Of a stretch of DNA of 64,000 nt, positions 32,665 through 42,516 are shown piece by piece; position 1 is the first letter of the stretch, and every line of letters begins with the position of its first letter. The translations under genes were made by a program, and so were the position numbers. Source of the stretch: Castanea sativa (taxonomy: Eukaryota; Streptophyta; Magnoliopsida; Fagales; Fagaceae). The stretch spans positions 8,836,244 through 8,900,243 of the forward strand of contig NC_134014.1 in NCBI RefSeq assembly GCF_040712315.1, in the 5' to 3' direction. The notes under the pieces are model-generated. The model worked only from the letters and a program-made list of their open reading frames with translations. It searched no databases and had not been told where the DNA came from.

Positions 32665-33797
32665 ATGAATAGGTTGTTTAGAAGTTACTCTTCTACCAAT
32701 TCTAGATCATCCCTCCTAGAGATTCCCCAGATTCCACAAGATGCTGGAATTATTAATTCTGAGTCTTATGAGTTATTAGATGTAGATCTAAAACTAGGAG
32801 ATTGGAATATCCCCAAAGTCCCACCAACCAGATCTATAAGTCCTTATGGTCCTTGAAAAGAATTTTCAAGACAGATTACCATGTTATAACTATAGAACAA
32901 GTTTATGGAATTAACAAGGAGTATGAGACATGCTACTTGTTATCACCATCTGCTATAGAAGCAAATAAGAAAAAAGGACACAATTACCTTCACATAGGTT
33001 TAGTCCAAGTCAAAGTTAAACCCTTGATCAGAGAAGGTTTGAATTGTTCAATCCTTATGGCCCTCAGAGATACTCGTCACATAAGATTTGATGACAACCT
33101 CTTAGGAACCATCCAGTCCAGTCTTAGTAACGGACCAATTCACTTTAACTGTTTTCCCAATTTCACAGTTCATCTTCATGACCCGCATATCATGAAAACT
33201 CTCACCTTAAATATCAAGACCCAAGGAACCCTCATGGTGCAGGGAACCTCTCAGTTAGCCTTGATATATAGGATTTATTACAAGTGCATTAGAACGAACA
33301 TGAACGTTCAAGCACATGATAAAAGAAAGATGAGAGAAACCATTCTCATCCAAACCACTGACCCTAAAGCCAAGATTCAGGTCCCAAGAACCCTGAAGTG
33401 GTTTGAGGTCACTTTTCCAACAAACTGGACTCTAGAGAATGAGAATCATCATCTACAAATCCAAGATCCAGATCAGAATCTAGACTTAGATTTCGTCCAA
33501 CAGCTAGCCGATGGTACGGTTAGATTAAGCTTTGACCAATCTAGGTTTAGAACCCCTGTAGGATATGATGAATCCAGATTTAGATCACCTCTAGAAGAAT
33601 CAAGGTTTAGATCCCCAATAGATCTACACCAACCCATTAGACACTCACCTATTCTTCTTAGGGATAAACTTGCATCCCAGTGTAGCTCAACCCAACCTTT
33701 GGCACCATGCCCAAAGTCTAGAAGAGATTTAGGGTTAGAACTCCAAGGAGTTAGGACCAGATCTCAGGTTAGCACACCATGCTACACAACCAAATAG
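32665..33797 (+). pseudogene. Movement-protein-like region of the pararetrovirus
   Basis: The frame beginning at 32802 (331 codons) contains the hallmarks of the caulimovirid 30K-type movement protein: an HIGLVQVKVKPL segment near 32988, a conserved LLG block near 33100, and an LNIKTQG segment near 33210. In the virus family this protein widens plasmodesmata for cell-to-cell spread. The upstream 32665-32856 segment with an ATG is in another frame, so a frameshift near 32850 separates the likely N-terminus. The frame ends at a TAG at 33795-33797 and continues open in the same frame after it, indicating a polyprotein with an acquired stop. Ser/Arg/Phe-rich repeats (SRFRSP-like) occur at 33540-33620. 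Confidence 0.8.
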
Positions 33798-36290
33798 GAC
33801 TCAGTTGTCGATGAGGAAGACAACAGAGAACAATCCCCTCCATCCCCATTTGGGACTGATATAGAACAACCATTTCAGCAAGAACACCAGTACCCCCCAA
33901 TAGATCACCAGCTCATGGTAATTAGAAGAAACTTCACCCCTGACCTAGTAGCTTTAGGAAAGGAGTTTGATTCTGAAGAAAATAGAGTCAAAAGAGAAGC
34001 CTATAGAGCCAACCATACTAGAGAGCAAAAGATAGAAGTTTTGGAAGGATGGAAAGCATTCATCAAAGAAATATCCAACAATGTCCCTTTCTTTGAATAC
34101 TTTGAAAACTATTTTCAAAGGCACAAACAGTCTTATGTCATTACCAAAGCTTGGACCAAAGAGGGACCAACTAAAGAAGTTGTTCGGTCCAGCCATCCAC
34201 CCCTAGAAGCCATAACCTTTAAACACTGTAACAATGATGTAGTAGCCTCTCCTTTCAAGGTTCCCATAGTTGAGGAAAAACCAGTCAAAAAGGTGATAGG
34301 GAAAAATAACTACACCAACCAATGTTTAGATGTTATAGGAAAACAACTTGATAGGATAGAAGATAGGATCGAAAACTAGGTTATCCTCCAGCCAGGAAAC
34401 TCTAGCAAGCCTATCCAAACCTTAGAGAAGCCTCTAGTCAAGCTACCTACAACCAGACACACTAGCCTCAGACCTAAGGACAAAACAGCCTTAGAAATTG
34501 TCGCTTAGAAACTAGAAGAACTAGTGAAGAAAGAACCAGTCACCCTTTCACTGGTTTCTACCAGTAAGAATCCCCAGCTCAATGTCCTAGACATTTATAC
34601 AACCTCTAGTAGTTCTAGTCAAGCCTTCCAAGAGTCTGACAAAGAAATAGAACAACTAGAAAACCAGTTTCAAGATTTACAGGTAAAAAGGCTTTACCAC
34701 CCCAAAGTAAGTCCAACCAGTTTAACCAAGAATTGGTACCCTAGACCAACACCCCCTGACCTCCAGTTCGAGGAAAGGAATGTTAGTAACCAATTCTCAG
34801 TATCCTTTGGTAAACTCTATGAATAGAACATAGATGGTTTATCAGAACAGGAAATCCTAAACAAGATCTAGCATATGACCATGGTAGCTAATAACTACTT
34901 GGACGAAGGTCGTCCTCACAAAGAGGTCATTGAGATGATAGCTTTAGGATTCACAGGAAAACTTCTGCAATGGTGGAATAACTGCCTAACAGAAAAATCT
35001 AAGGAAGATATCAAGCATGCAATCCAAAAAGATGAGGAAGGAACCCCCATCTTTGATAGCATAGATAGAGGAATTCCTGATGGAGTCAAAACCTTGATCT
35101 ATACGATTATGAAACACTTCGTAGGAAAACCCAGCAACATCACACCTAGGATTTATGAACAGTTGAGTAACCTTAGATGCAAAACCCTAGGTGACTACAG
35201 GTGGTACGAAGATGTCTTTACTACCTGAGTCATGCATAAGAGCGATTGTAACTCTCCATATTGGAAGGAGAAGTTCATCGATGACTTACCCACACTCTTT
35301 GGCCAGAAAGTCAAAGAAACCCTTTGCAGCCCCTTAGGGGTCATAGATTATGATAACCTAACCTATGGAGATATCTCTAGCACCATTCGAAGTGAAGGAA
35401 TGAAGATGTGCAGAGATCTGAAAATCCAAAACCAAGTCAACAAGAACAAAGCCAAGTACGAAATTGGACATTTTTGTACACAGTATGGCTTACCCTCAGT
35501 TAACCCTTCCAAAAGGAAATCCAAATACAGAGGAAAGGAATCCTCTGAGAAATTCCATAGGAAGAAAACCAAATCCAAGTATTATAGAAAACAGAAGTAC
35601 AAGACTACTGATTTCTATAAGAAAGGAAAGTCTAAGAGAATAGGAGAACCCATTCCACAAGCATCAGGAAAATGCTTCAATTGCGGAAAAAGAGGTCATT
35701 TTAGAAAAGAGTGTAAAGCGAAGGCCAAATCCCTTATCAACACCCTTGTTAATGACCAGTCCAACAAGAATAAGATCTTTAAGTTATTAGAACTTGACCA
35801 TTCTAATAGTGAGTCATCAAGTAGTTCTAGTGACCAAGAGATCCAACAGTTATATCAGACATCCTATGAAACCTCTAGAGCCTCCTCCAATACCTCTAGT
35901 GGCCCAGATGAACCCATACCTTGTAAAGATAGTTGTTGTAGGAACAAAACTATCAATGTCCTCATTAAGCAAGAAGAGTATCTTCTAGACCTTATAGATG
36001 CAATTGAAGACCCAGTCATCAAAGCTCGGAAGCTTATCCAATTTCACCAAACCTTAGTAAAGGAAACCAATAAACCTGAACTAAGGATCCAGCAACCCAA
36101 AGTAGATTTAGAAAAAATCTACAATAGGCTCACCAAGTCCAAGAAGGAAGTCACGATCAATGACCTTCAAAAGGAAGCTAAGGAGACAAAATCAGAAATT
36201 AGAACCCTAAAACAAGCAATAACCATTCTTAGGGTTGATCACAATTTCCTCAACCAAAGAGTCCAACAATTGGAAATCACTTCTCATTAA
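33798..36290 (+). pseudogene. Capsid-protein-like region of the pararetrovirus with CCHC zinc knuckle
   Basis: This continues the frame of the movement-protein region. The part from about 34875 to 35450 resembles the caulimovirid capsid core (QWWNN near 34970, then a C-terminal helical part). A highly basic Lys/Arg/Tyr-rich stretch follows (35460-35640) and then a CX2CX4HX4C zinc knuckle at 35673-35714, the nucleic-acid-binding motif of pararetroviral capsid proteins. A heptad-like coiled-coil region is at 36090-36280. In-frame stops: TAG at 34377, 34506, 34824 and 34869, TGA at 35226 and TAA at 36288. No frameshift was noticed. It cannot form an intact protein. Confidence 0.8.
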
Positions 36291-36827
36291 GGCAATGAGG
36301 AAGGTCCCTCATATCAGAATCCTTTTGATGAAGAAGTAGATGAAACGGTTAACCCTACAGCTGATATGGCCCAAGAATCGTCCAGTGAGAAGTTCTTAGA
36401 TACTATCAGTAGGATTAACTTTTAGAAATGGCATTCCAAAGTTAGGATTGTCATTAGCAAAGATTTTGAATTCAAGGTCATAGCCTTAATAGATTCAGGT
36501 GCTGATCTCAATTGCATTCAAGAAGGAATCATTCCCTCCAAGTATTTCAAGAAAACTACAGAGAGATTGACATCCGCAAGTGGAGGAAAAATGCAGATTG
36601 AATTCAAATTCCCAAAAGCCTATATTTGTCAGGACAACATATGTTTCAAGACCACATTTGTCCTTGTCAAAAACATGACGGATAGGGTCATCTTAGGAAA
36701 CCCTTTTATGTGTATGCTATACCCTTTCATCACAGATAGTGAAGGAATCACTACCCATCCTTTTGGTCAGCCGGTAAAGTTTAAGTTCCTTAGGAGCCTA
36801 GAATCCTGTGAGATGAGCACCCTCTAG
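36291..36827 (+). pseudogene. Aspartic protease region of the pararetrovirus
   Basis: Same frame as the capsid region. The active-site motif DSGAD is encoded at 36492-36506, preceded by hydrophobic residues as in retropepsins, and a later RVILGNPF segment (near 36685-36710) matches the conserved C-terminal Gly-containing motif. In caulimovirids this enzyme processes the polyprotein. A TAG lies upstream at 36423 and the frame ends at a TAG at 36825-36827. In related genomes reverse transcriptase follows directly; here no such domain follows in any frame. Confidence 0.78.
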
Positions 36828-37209
36828 AAAGTTTCTGTCTCCAAAACTCTCAGTACTGTCACTACCCAAACTCTTTCATCCATTACACCCCATTGTACTT
36901 GCCCAGAACATTGATCCATTTCTACCAACAACTTCATCTGGTATCAATCAAGCAAAGAACCTTGATTTTCCTACCATCCTAAATGATCAAGCTGAGAACC
37001 TTGATTCATTCATTTCAATTGATGATCCTTTTGGCTCCATTCAATCCCAAAAATCATCATTCATTCATCATAAACGTATTTGCTTCTCAGCATCCTTTGT
37101 TTTCAAGAATAAGAATTTTTTAAACAATCATTTGAAAATCTCAACATGTCCAAATATCTCTTGGCAGGTTAAGGAGAAAGCAATTTTTAAAATCACTAGT
37201 AAGTAGATA

Positions 37210-38873
37210 ATGACTTCTTCGGCAGAGAAGAAAAACAAGGAGAAAGCACCCGCAAAGGGCTATCCTTAAGACAAGAGGCTTCCAGCAGGACAGTCTTTTG
37301 TAACGCATGAAGGTGCATCCTCTAAGGGAAACCAAAGAGGATCAACATCCCTTCAGGAATTTGTCTCGGTAGAGGTGACATATTCCAGTGGTGACATGGT
37401 CATTGTTTTAAAGGAAGTTTTATCCAGGAATTTACAATTCAATGATGGAGCCTATACAGATTTACCACCCTCCATTAAATTTATCCTTGATAACCTCCAA
37501 TCAGCCTTCACTCCATCGCTTTTTTCAAAGAACCCTTAAAGCACTAGAAATCCACCTAGTTAACCTTGAGGCAAGAAATGAGGCAATCACTAGTCAACTC
37601 TCTGGCAAAGAGGATATCCATTCCATGGATAAAAAGACTATTATAGGCACTGATTATGCAAGACTTAGTCTTAAGACTCAAGCTACTTTAAGAAGTGTTG
37701 TTGCCAACTTGCTTCCTGAGATACAAATAAGTATTTTAGGATCCAAGGCAATGTTTGAATCATCTGACAAATGGTTTGAACATTTCAAAATATTGGTTAC
37801 TACTACTTTCCCAGTCTATGGAGACAATTCAGATGACACAGATGGCATCTTTGTCCAAGCAAATTAGGAAGACTACTTTGGGAGCAGTCTCAGAGTATAT
37901 GAACAAAAGCATCCCTTTCCAGGACTTCTTATGAACTGGGTCTAATGACACGGAATGGGATCCTAGCTGGTTGTCGAGAATGTTTGAATATGGCTTCATA
38001 AGAATGATTAAGTTATCAAGCCATCATCAGATCATCCAGTTTCCACAAATCATCAAACAGGTTGTGACTCAGATTAAAAGTCCTTTTGTTTCTATTAGAT
38101 GCTGGAGCACAATCCCACTATAGGATAGAAACAACTGGATGAATGTCCAACCCTCCAACCACTTAGTACTCATCAATGGGTACACTCACCAAGGCCCCTG
38201 GTATGAAGGAAACTCCTACTTGTCGTACGATAATCCATATGCTCTTGCAGATTGTTAGAGAAATTACTTCACCAATGAAGTCCTTGAAACTGTTCAAGAT
38301 CTATGGAAAGATTATCATCATGTAGGAAACACGGGAAGAATTTCTGTCTTTACTACCAAGCCTTACTCCACTACAATCCCAGATTTCCACAGGAGTGGTT
38401 ATATTAATCCCAGTCAATTCATTACAATGGAACCAGATTATGAACTATTGATATACTGTGGATTATGCAACCAATATGCAATTTATCATGAGCATGATAA
38501 CAATGATGATCCTTTATGGACTCCTTATGATGGATACTCATCAGATGCTTATGATACTGATTAAAGAAATGACAACGTGGATGGATAGCCTTAAGATTGA
38601 TCAAATCATCAATCAGTTCCAGACTTTCCTCCTCCAGTTCAGAGAATGGTCACAAGATCCCAGTCTAGTTTAGACTCCGTCCAGATCGACGAAAAATCTA
38701 GCATAGAATTAAAAGATCTTGCTCAGCAGTTGATTCACCGATCAGAACAACTAGAGTTAGAAGGAAAGGTTTCTCCTGCCTCTTCAGAAGCTTCAGTTAA
38801 CCGCAGTCCGATTGATCCCTTCTAGGATTCCCAAGATCCGTATGATGGTTATAATTTGGATAGCAATTAACCC
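37210..38873 (+). pseudogene. Second coding region of the pararetrovirus, unidentified
   Basis: From an ATG at 37210, long open stretches with coherent amino-acid composition continue to about 38873, broken by stops (first TAA about 20 codons in) and by frame changes near 37400-37440 and 37870. The longest clean piece is 37442-37867 (141 codons). The later part near 38400-38560 is rich in Tyr, Asp and Asn, and the end near 38640-38830 is Ser/Glu/Gln-rich. I do not recognise the protein; it is not RT, RNase H or protease. Its place between the polyprotein and the promoter corresponds to the ORF2 position in some caulimovirids, so a translation-activator or accessory role is conceivable but unsupported. 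Confidence 0.5.
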
Positions 38874-39364
38874 TGGATAGCACAAGTCACTATTTAGAAT
38901 AATTCTAGACAGGCTACTATTCATCTACAGTGCCAGTCACTATTGATGTACAGTTAATATTCCAGATAAGTCACTATTCATCTACAGTACCTGTCATTAT
39001 TGATGAACAGTTCCGAACAAAAGAAGCCTGATAAAGACAAAAGACAAAAGACAAAAATACTATTCATGAACAATAACGATTACTATTCATGAACAGTGGT
39101 CAGCACTAAACTCCAGAAGAAATGGATAGCTTTCGGTGGAAAAGGTTTTCACTGGTAATTAAAAGCAATTCCCCTTCCGTAATTTCAGCAATTGGCAGAA
39201 GACTCCAAAGCTTCCTTTGGCTATATAAGGTAGCTAGGACTCCATTCTGAAGTAGGTCCATTTAGAAGAGGTCCAATTGCAGTTCCAATTACCTCAGTTC
39301 TAGGATTACTCAGCTTTGCCTCCTCTTTACAACCCAGCACTTGTAATTAGATGGCACTTCACTA
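38874..39364 (+). promoter_or_regulatory. Pararetrovirus promoter region with repeated CACTATTCAT-type elements and TATA box
   Basis: The TATA box ctatataagg is at 39221-39230. Upstream, variants of (T)CACTATTCATCTACAGT recur at about 38890, 38924, 38938, 38970 and 38995, and tactattcatgaacaat occurs at 39059 and 39079. A short direct repeat of aaagacaaaag is near 39036-39055. The layout (repeated upstream elements, TATA, then the terminal repeat about 140 bp downstream) fits a pararetroviral full-length-transcript promoter. Confidence 0.65.
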
Positions 39365-39475
39365 CACTTGTATTACCTCAGTCGATTTTTACAATTGTAG
39401 CCAGATGGCCTCAGTCGGCCTTTTATTTTGTAATTATATGGCCTCAGTCAACCTTTCCCTTAGTCTGTAACTTAC
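39365..39475 (+). repeat. Pararetrovirus 3' terminal repeat copy
   Basis: Repeats the left-end sequence beginning cacttgtattacc (31881) through ggcctcagtcggcc and cccttagtctgtaacttac, with substitutions and rearranged spacing. This copy lies downstream of the promoter, so the locus carries slightly more than one genome unit, which is usual for copies derived from circular viral DNA. Confidence 0.75.
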
Positions 39476-39616
39476 CAGCCAACTTGATTGATAAAATAAA
39501 ATGTAACTTACAACTTCGACCGGCCAAGTTACATTTTATTTTATCAATCAAGTTGGTTGTTAAGTTACAAACTAAGGGAAATGCCGACTGAGGCCATATA
39601 ATTACAAAATAAAAGG

Positions 39617-39620
<4 letters not shown>
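39415..39620. repeat. Foldback with 95-bp arms at the pararetrovirus right end
   Basis: Arms 39415-39509 and 39526-39620 are near-perfect reverse complements with only a handful of mismatches, separated by a 16-bp spacer (39510-39525). The spacer plus part of the left arm is itself the reverse complement of the viral leader at about 32036-32093. So an inverted piece of leader was joined to the 3' terminal repeat at or before integration. Confidence 0.92.
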
Positions 39621-39692
<72 letters not shown>

Positions 39693-39828
39693 AAGGTATC
39701 ATTAACTTTATGCAATTCATTTAAAAATAATGATGTTAAAACAAAGGAGTAACAGCTCAAAAGATTTCATTTGTATATTCATACCTTTCATCTTTAGAAA
39801 GACTTTTACTTAAATTAGCCAAATTTAA

Positions 39829-39889
<61 letters not shown>

Positions 39890-39960
39890 TAATAAATTTG
39901 GATTTAGAATATGTGATCTCAATCTAAACCTATCTTCTCCCATTATGTAAGCGCACAAAA
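39621..39960. repeat. TA microsatellites and right part of the second Helitron-like element
   Basis: TA units at 39621-39687 flank the virus on the right. The sequence from 39688 (gttgaaggtatcattaactt) matches 4113 and 52272 and resumes the interrupted element. A further TA tract is at 39834-39885. No gene. Confidence 0.8.
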
Positions 39961-40683
39961 ATGGATTGAATGTACCAAATGGACTGAAGTGGACTGAATA
40001 GGAACAAAGTGAACTGAATAGGACCTAAGTTGACCGAATAGGACCAAAATGAACTGAATAAGACCGAATGGATTGAATAATACCAAAATGGATAGAATGG
40101 ACTGATATGAACCGAATGAACAGAATAGGACCAAATTGGACCGATTAGGACCAAATTCGACCGAATAGGACTGAATATACCAAATGGACCGAATAGGACC
40201 AAAGTGAAATGAATAGTCTCAAGTGGATTGAATAAGACCAAGTAAGACCAAAGTGGAAAAATGGACGAAATAAGACCGAAGTGAACCGAATAGATCGAAT
40301 AGGACTAAATTAGATCTACGTGGACCAAATGGACATAATAAGACCAGATTTAACTACATAGGACCAAAGTGGACTGAATAGGACAGAAGGGATTGAATAG
40401 GACTGAATAGGATTAAAGTGAATAGAATGGACTGAATATAACCAAAGTGGATTGAATTACATCGAATAAGACCAAAGTGGAAAGAATAGGACTGAAGTGG
40501 ACCGAATAAGACCAAAGTAAACAAAATGGACCGAATAGAACAAAAGTGGACCGAAGTGGATTGGATAGGACCAAATAAGACCAAAGTAAATAGAATAGAC
40601 CAAAGTGAGCCGTATAAGACTAAATTGGACCGAAGTGGATTGAATAGGACCAAAGTGGACATAATAGAGCAAATAAGATTGAA
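39961..40683. repeat. GGACCAAAGTGGACCGAATA-type minisatellite, array II
   Basis: About 720 bp, same repeat family and position as array I, with the same entry sequence (acaaaaatggattgaatgta) and exit sequence (aatttgaaaattcgaaacga). Unit counts and order differ between arrays. Confidence 0.92.
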
Positions 40684-41819
40684 TTTGAAAATTCGAAACG
40701 ATCAAATTATGAGCCAATTACAATGATAATTACATTTCTAGTTACATTTTTTATGAAAGCATAAATTGTAGTGAAACCTAGAGTTCAAGTATAAAAATGA
40801 GGGAGTATGGGGTTTTGCCTGGGAGCGGGTATACTTTGGTCACGCTTAGGTAGGAAAGCCACATTGACACTGGTCACCCACCTCAACCCATTTTTCTAAA
40901 GCCAAAACAAAACAAAAAAAAAAGTACAAAAACAAGTCCAGCTAGTAGTGAGTTAACTATAACAAAAACGGAAAATTCCATCTAATATTTCTTAGGATTA
41001 GGGAAGATTACATTGCTCAACATCATGTTTTATTTATGTGGAACTAGCCTTTTTTAGTGAGAGATACTAACGCCAATGTTCAGTCGAATGCCCTACAATA
41101 GCAAGAGCATCAAGGCAGTGGTCTATGCTTATCAATAGAAAAAAGGCAGTGGCCTGTGCTGCAAGATATTAAATTAATTTTTTGTGTACAGTTCATTATA
41201 GTTTCTTAACTATTGTATTTTACACATAAGATTCTCAATTAAATTCAATTATATGGACTTATTAATATATGTAGCACATCTTTTTGAAAAGATGATTTTT
41301 TTTATTTTTAATACAAGATAGAATTTATTATTTATTAGTCAAAACATCCTACGAAATGATTAAATTTAATTGGGATAAGCTAAAAATTACAATACCAAGA
41401 AATTTTATCTTTTAATTTTTTTTTTTGGGGTTAAGGAAAGGTCCATCATGGCCAAGCCCATCTGATCCAAGTCCAATACATAAATTTGTAGCAGATTTCA
41501 TGTCTTTCAAAAGACAATGTTCAAAGCAACCAAAATCCAAATGAGGGTTTTTTTTTTTTTTCAAAATAACACTGATTTTCAAACCATTTTGTTAGTTAGT
41601 ACATTTTCAAAACTATGGAAGAAATTAGAAATCGAGTCTATTGGACTCGATTTTTCAACATAGAATCGAGAGCTTTTGAATTTATCATGAGTTTCTGCTT
41701 CGGACTGGTTTGTGCGTTTCGTGTTTTTGCTCATTCATAGTGTGGAGATTAGCCTTTTGCGGACGAAGACAGAGAGATCAGCCTTTTTCTCGAGGTTGGT
41801 TTCCCATTAAAACTTCCAT
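40684..41819 (+). repeat. Upstream region of the unit II FAR1-mTERF chimera
   Basis: Collinear with 7433-8440. It includes a short hairpin, aaatcgagtc/gactcgattt, near 41631-41657 that is present in decayed form in unit I and absent from unit III. The conserved leader (ggagattagccttttgcgga near 41744) is kept, but the presumed leader intron is deleted. Confidence 0.6.
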
Positions 41820-42062
41820 GTGTTATGTATTGGTATGAAGTTTGATTGTGATGATAGCGCATATGAATTTTACAAAGAATATGCCCAACGGATTGGCTTT
41901 AGTGTAAGGAAACAATTTGTAAAGCGAGCAAAGATGGGACAACTTAAAAGGAGAACATTTTGTTGCTCAAAAGAGGGTGAGCGAAGTGTTGACAAATGCC
42001 GAGAACAAGTATCTTTTTGCCGCCCAATTTCACAACTGGGTTGTTTAGCACAAATGACTTGT
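41820..42062 (+). pseudogene. FAR1-related pseudogene fragment (unit II)
   Basis: Encodes only residues about 53-131 of the FAR1-related protein, the FAR1 DNA-binding domain with its CC and C...H-type ligands partly kept. The left junction joins the leader sequence gttatgtattgg to the codons for GMKFDCDD, removing the original start, leader intron and first 52 codons. The right junction at 42062-42065 enters mTERF sequence. It shares two Arg-to-Cys changes with unit I but lacks unit I's TGA, so it was derived from a common ancestor with unit I. Confidence 0.85.
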
Positions 42063-42516
42063 CAATCCTTCCAGGTTGAAGTTTGCTCTGGCAGTATTTG
42101 CATTGCGGGCTATGAGCAAATCAACATGGGAAAGAAAGGTTGACGTTTATAAGAAATGGGGTTTGTCTGAGAATGATATTTTTTTGGCATTTGGAAGGCA
42201 TCCGTGGTGTATGATGGCATCTGAGGAGACGATTATGCGGGTAATGGATTTGCTTGTCAACAAGAGGGGTATGGATTCTTCCCTCTTTATCAAATGCCCA
42301 GGACTTGTTTCTTTGAGCTTGGAAAAGCGGTTGATTCCAAGGGGTTTTATTTTTCAAGGTTTGTTATCAAAAGGTTTGGTGAAGAAGGACTTCAATATAT
42401 ATCCTTTGTTTGAGTGTCCTGAAAGGACATTTGTGCAGAAGTATATTATGCCTCATAAGGAGGAAGCTTCTGAGCTGCAGAAGCTATACAAGGAAAAAAT
42501 GGATTCTTTAAAATGA
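42063..42516 (+). pseudogene. mTERF pseudogene fragment (unit II chimera)
   Basis: An open frame of 146 codons (42076-42516) matches mTERF residues from about 237 (NPS) to the C-terminus, with VYKKWGLSENDIF, SLEKRLIPRG and LSKGLVKKDF. Its upstream neighbour, the FAR1 fragment, is in a different frame, so no fusion protein is predicted. It is 36 residues shorter at the left than the unit I fragment because of an additional deletion. Confidence 0.85.

Larger units (their letters stand above)
31881..39620 (+). mobile_element. Endogenous pararetrovirus (caulimovirid-like), decayed and without RT
   Basis: A plant pararetrovirus copy lying within a TA dinucleotide repeat. Order: partial terminal repeat, tRNA-Met-type primer-binding site, movement-protein-like region, capsid-like region with a CCHC knuckle, aspartic protease, a second unidentified coding region, promoter with TATA box, terminal repeat again, and a foldback. 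Distance between the two terminal repeats is about 7.48 kb, in the size range of one caulimovirid genome. I find no YxDD box or other reverse-transcriptase or RNase H motif. The main frame has nine in-frame stops and an upstream frameshift, so it is not functional. Genus is uncertain; the combination with TA-repeat integration is reminiscent of florendoviruses. Confidence 0.8.

Noticed and set aside
38458..38673. Met-rich 71-codon ORF in the viral second coding region
   Set aside because: Out-of-frame shadow; the neighbouring frame has more protein-like composition continuing from both sides.
31881..39620. Possibility that the pararetrovirus copy is still active
   Set aside because: Nine in-frame stops in the main frame, a frameshift at the start, a broken second coding region and no reverse transcriptase exclude this.
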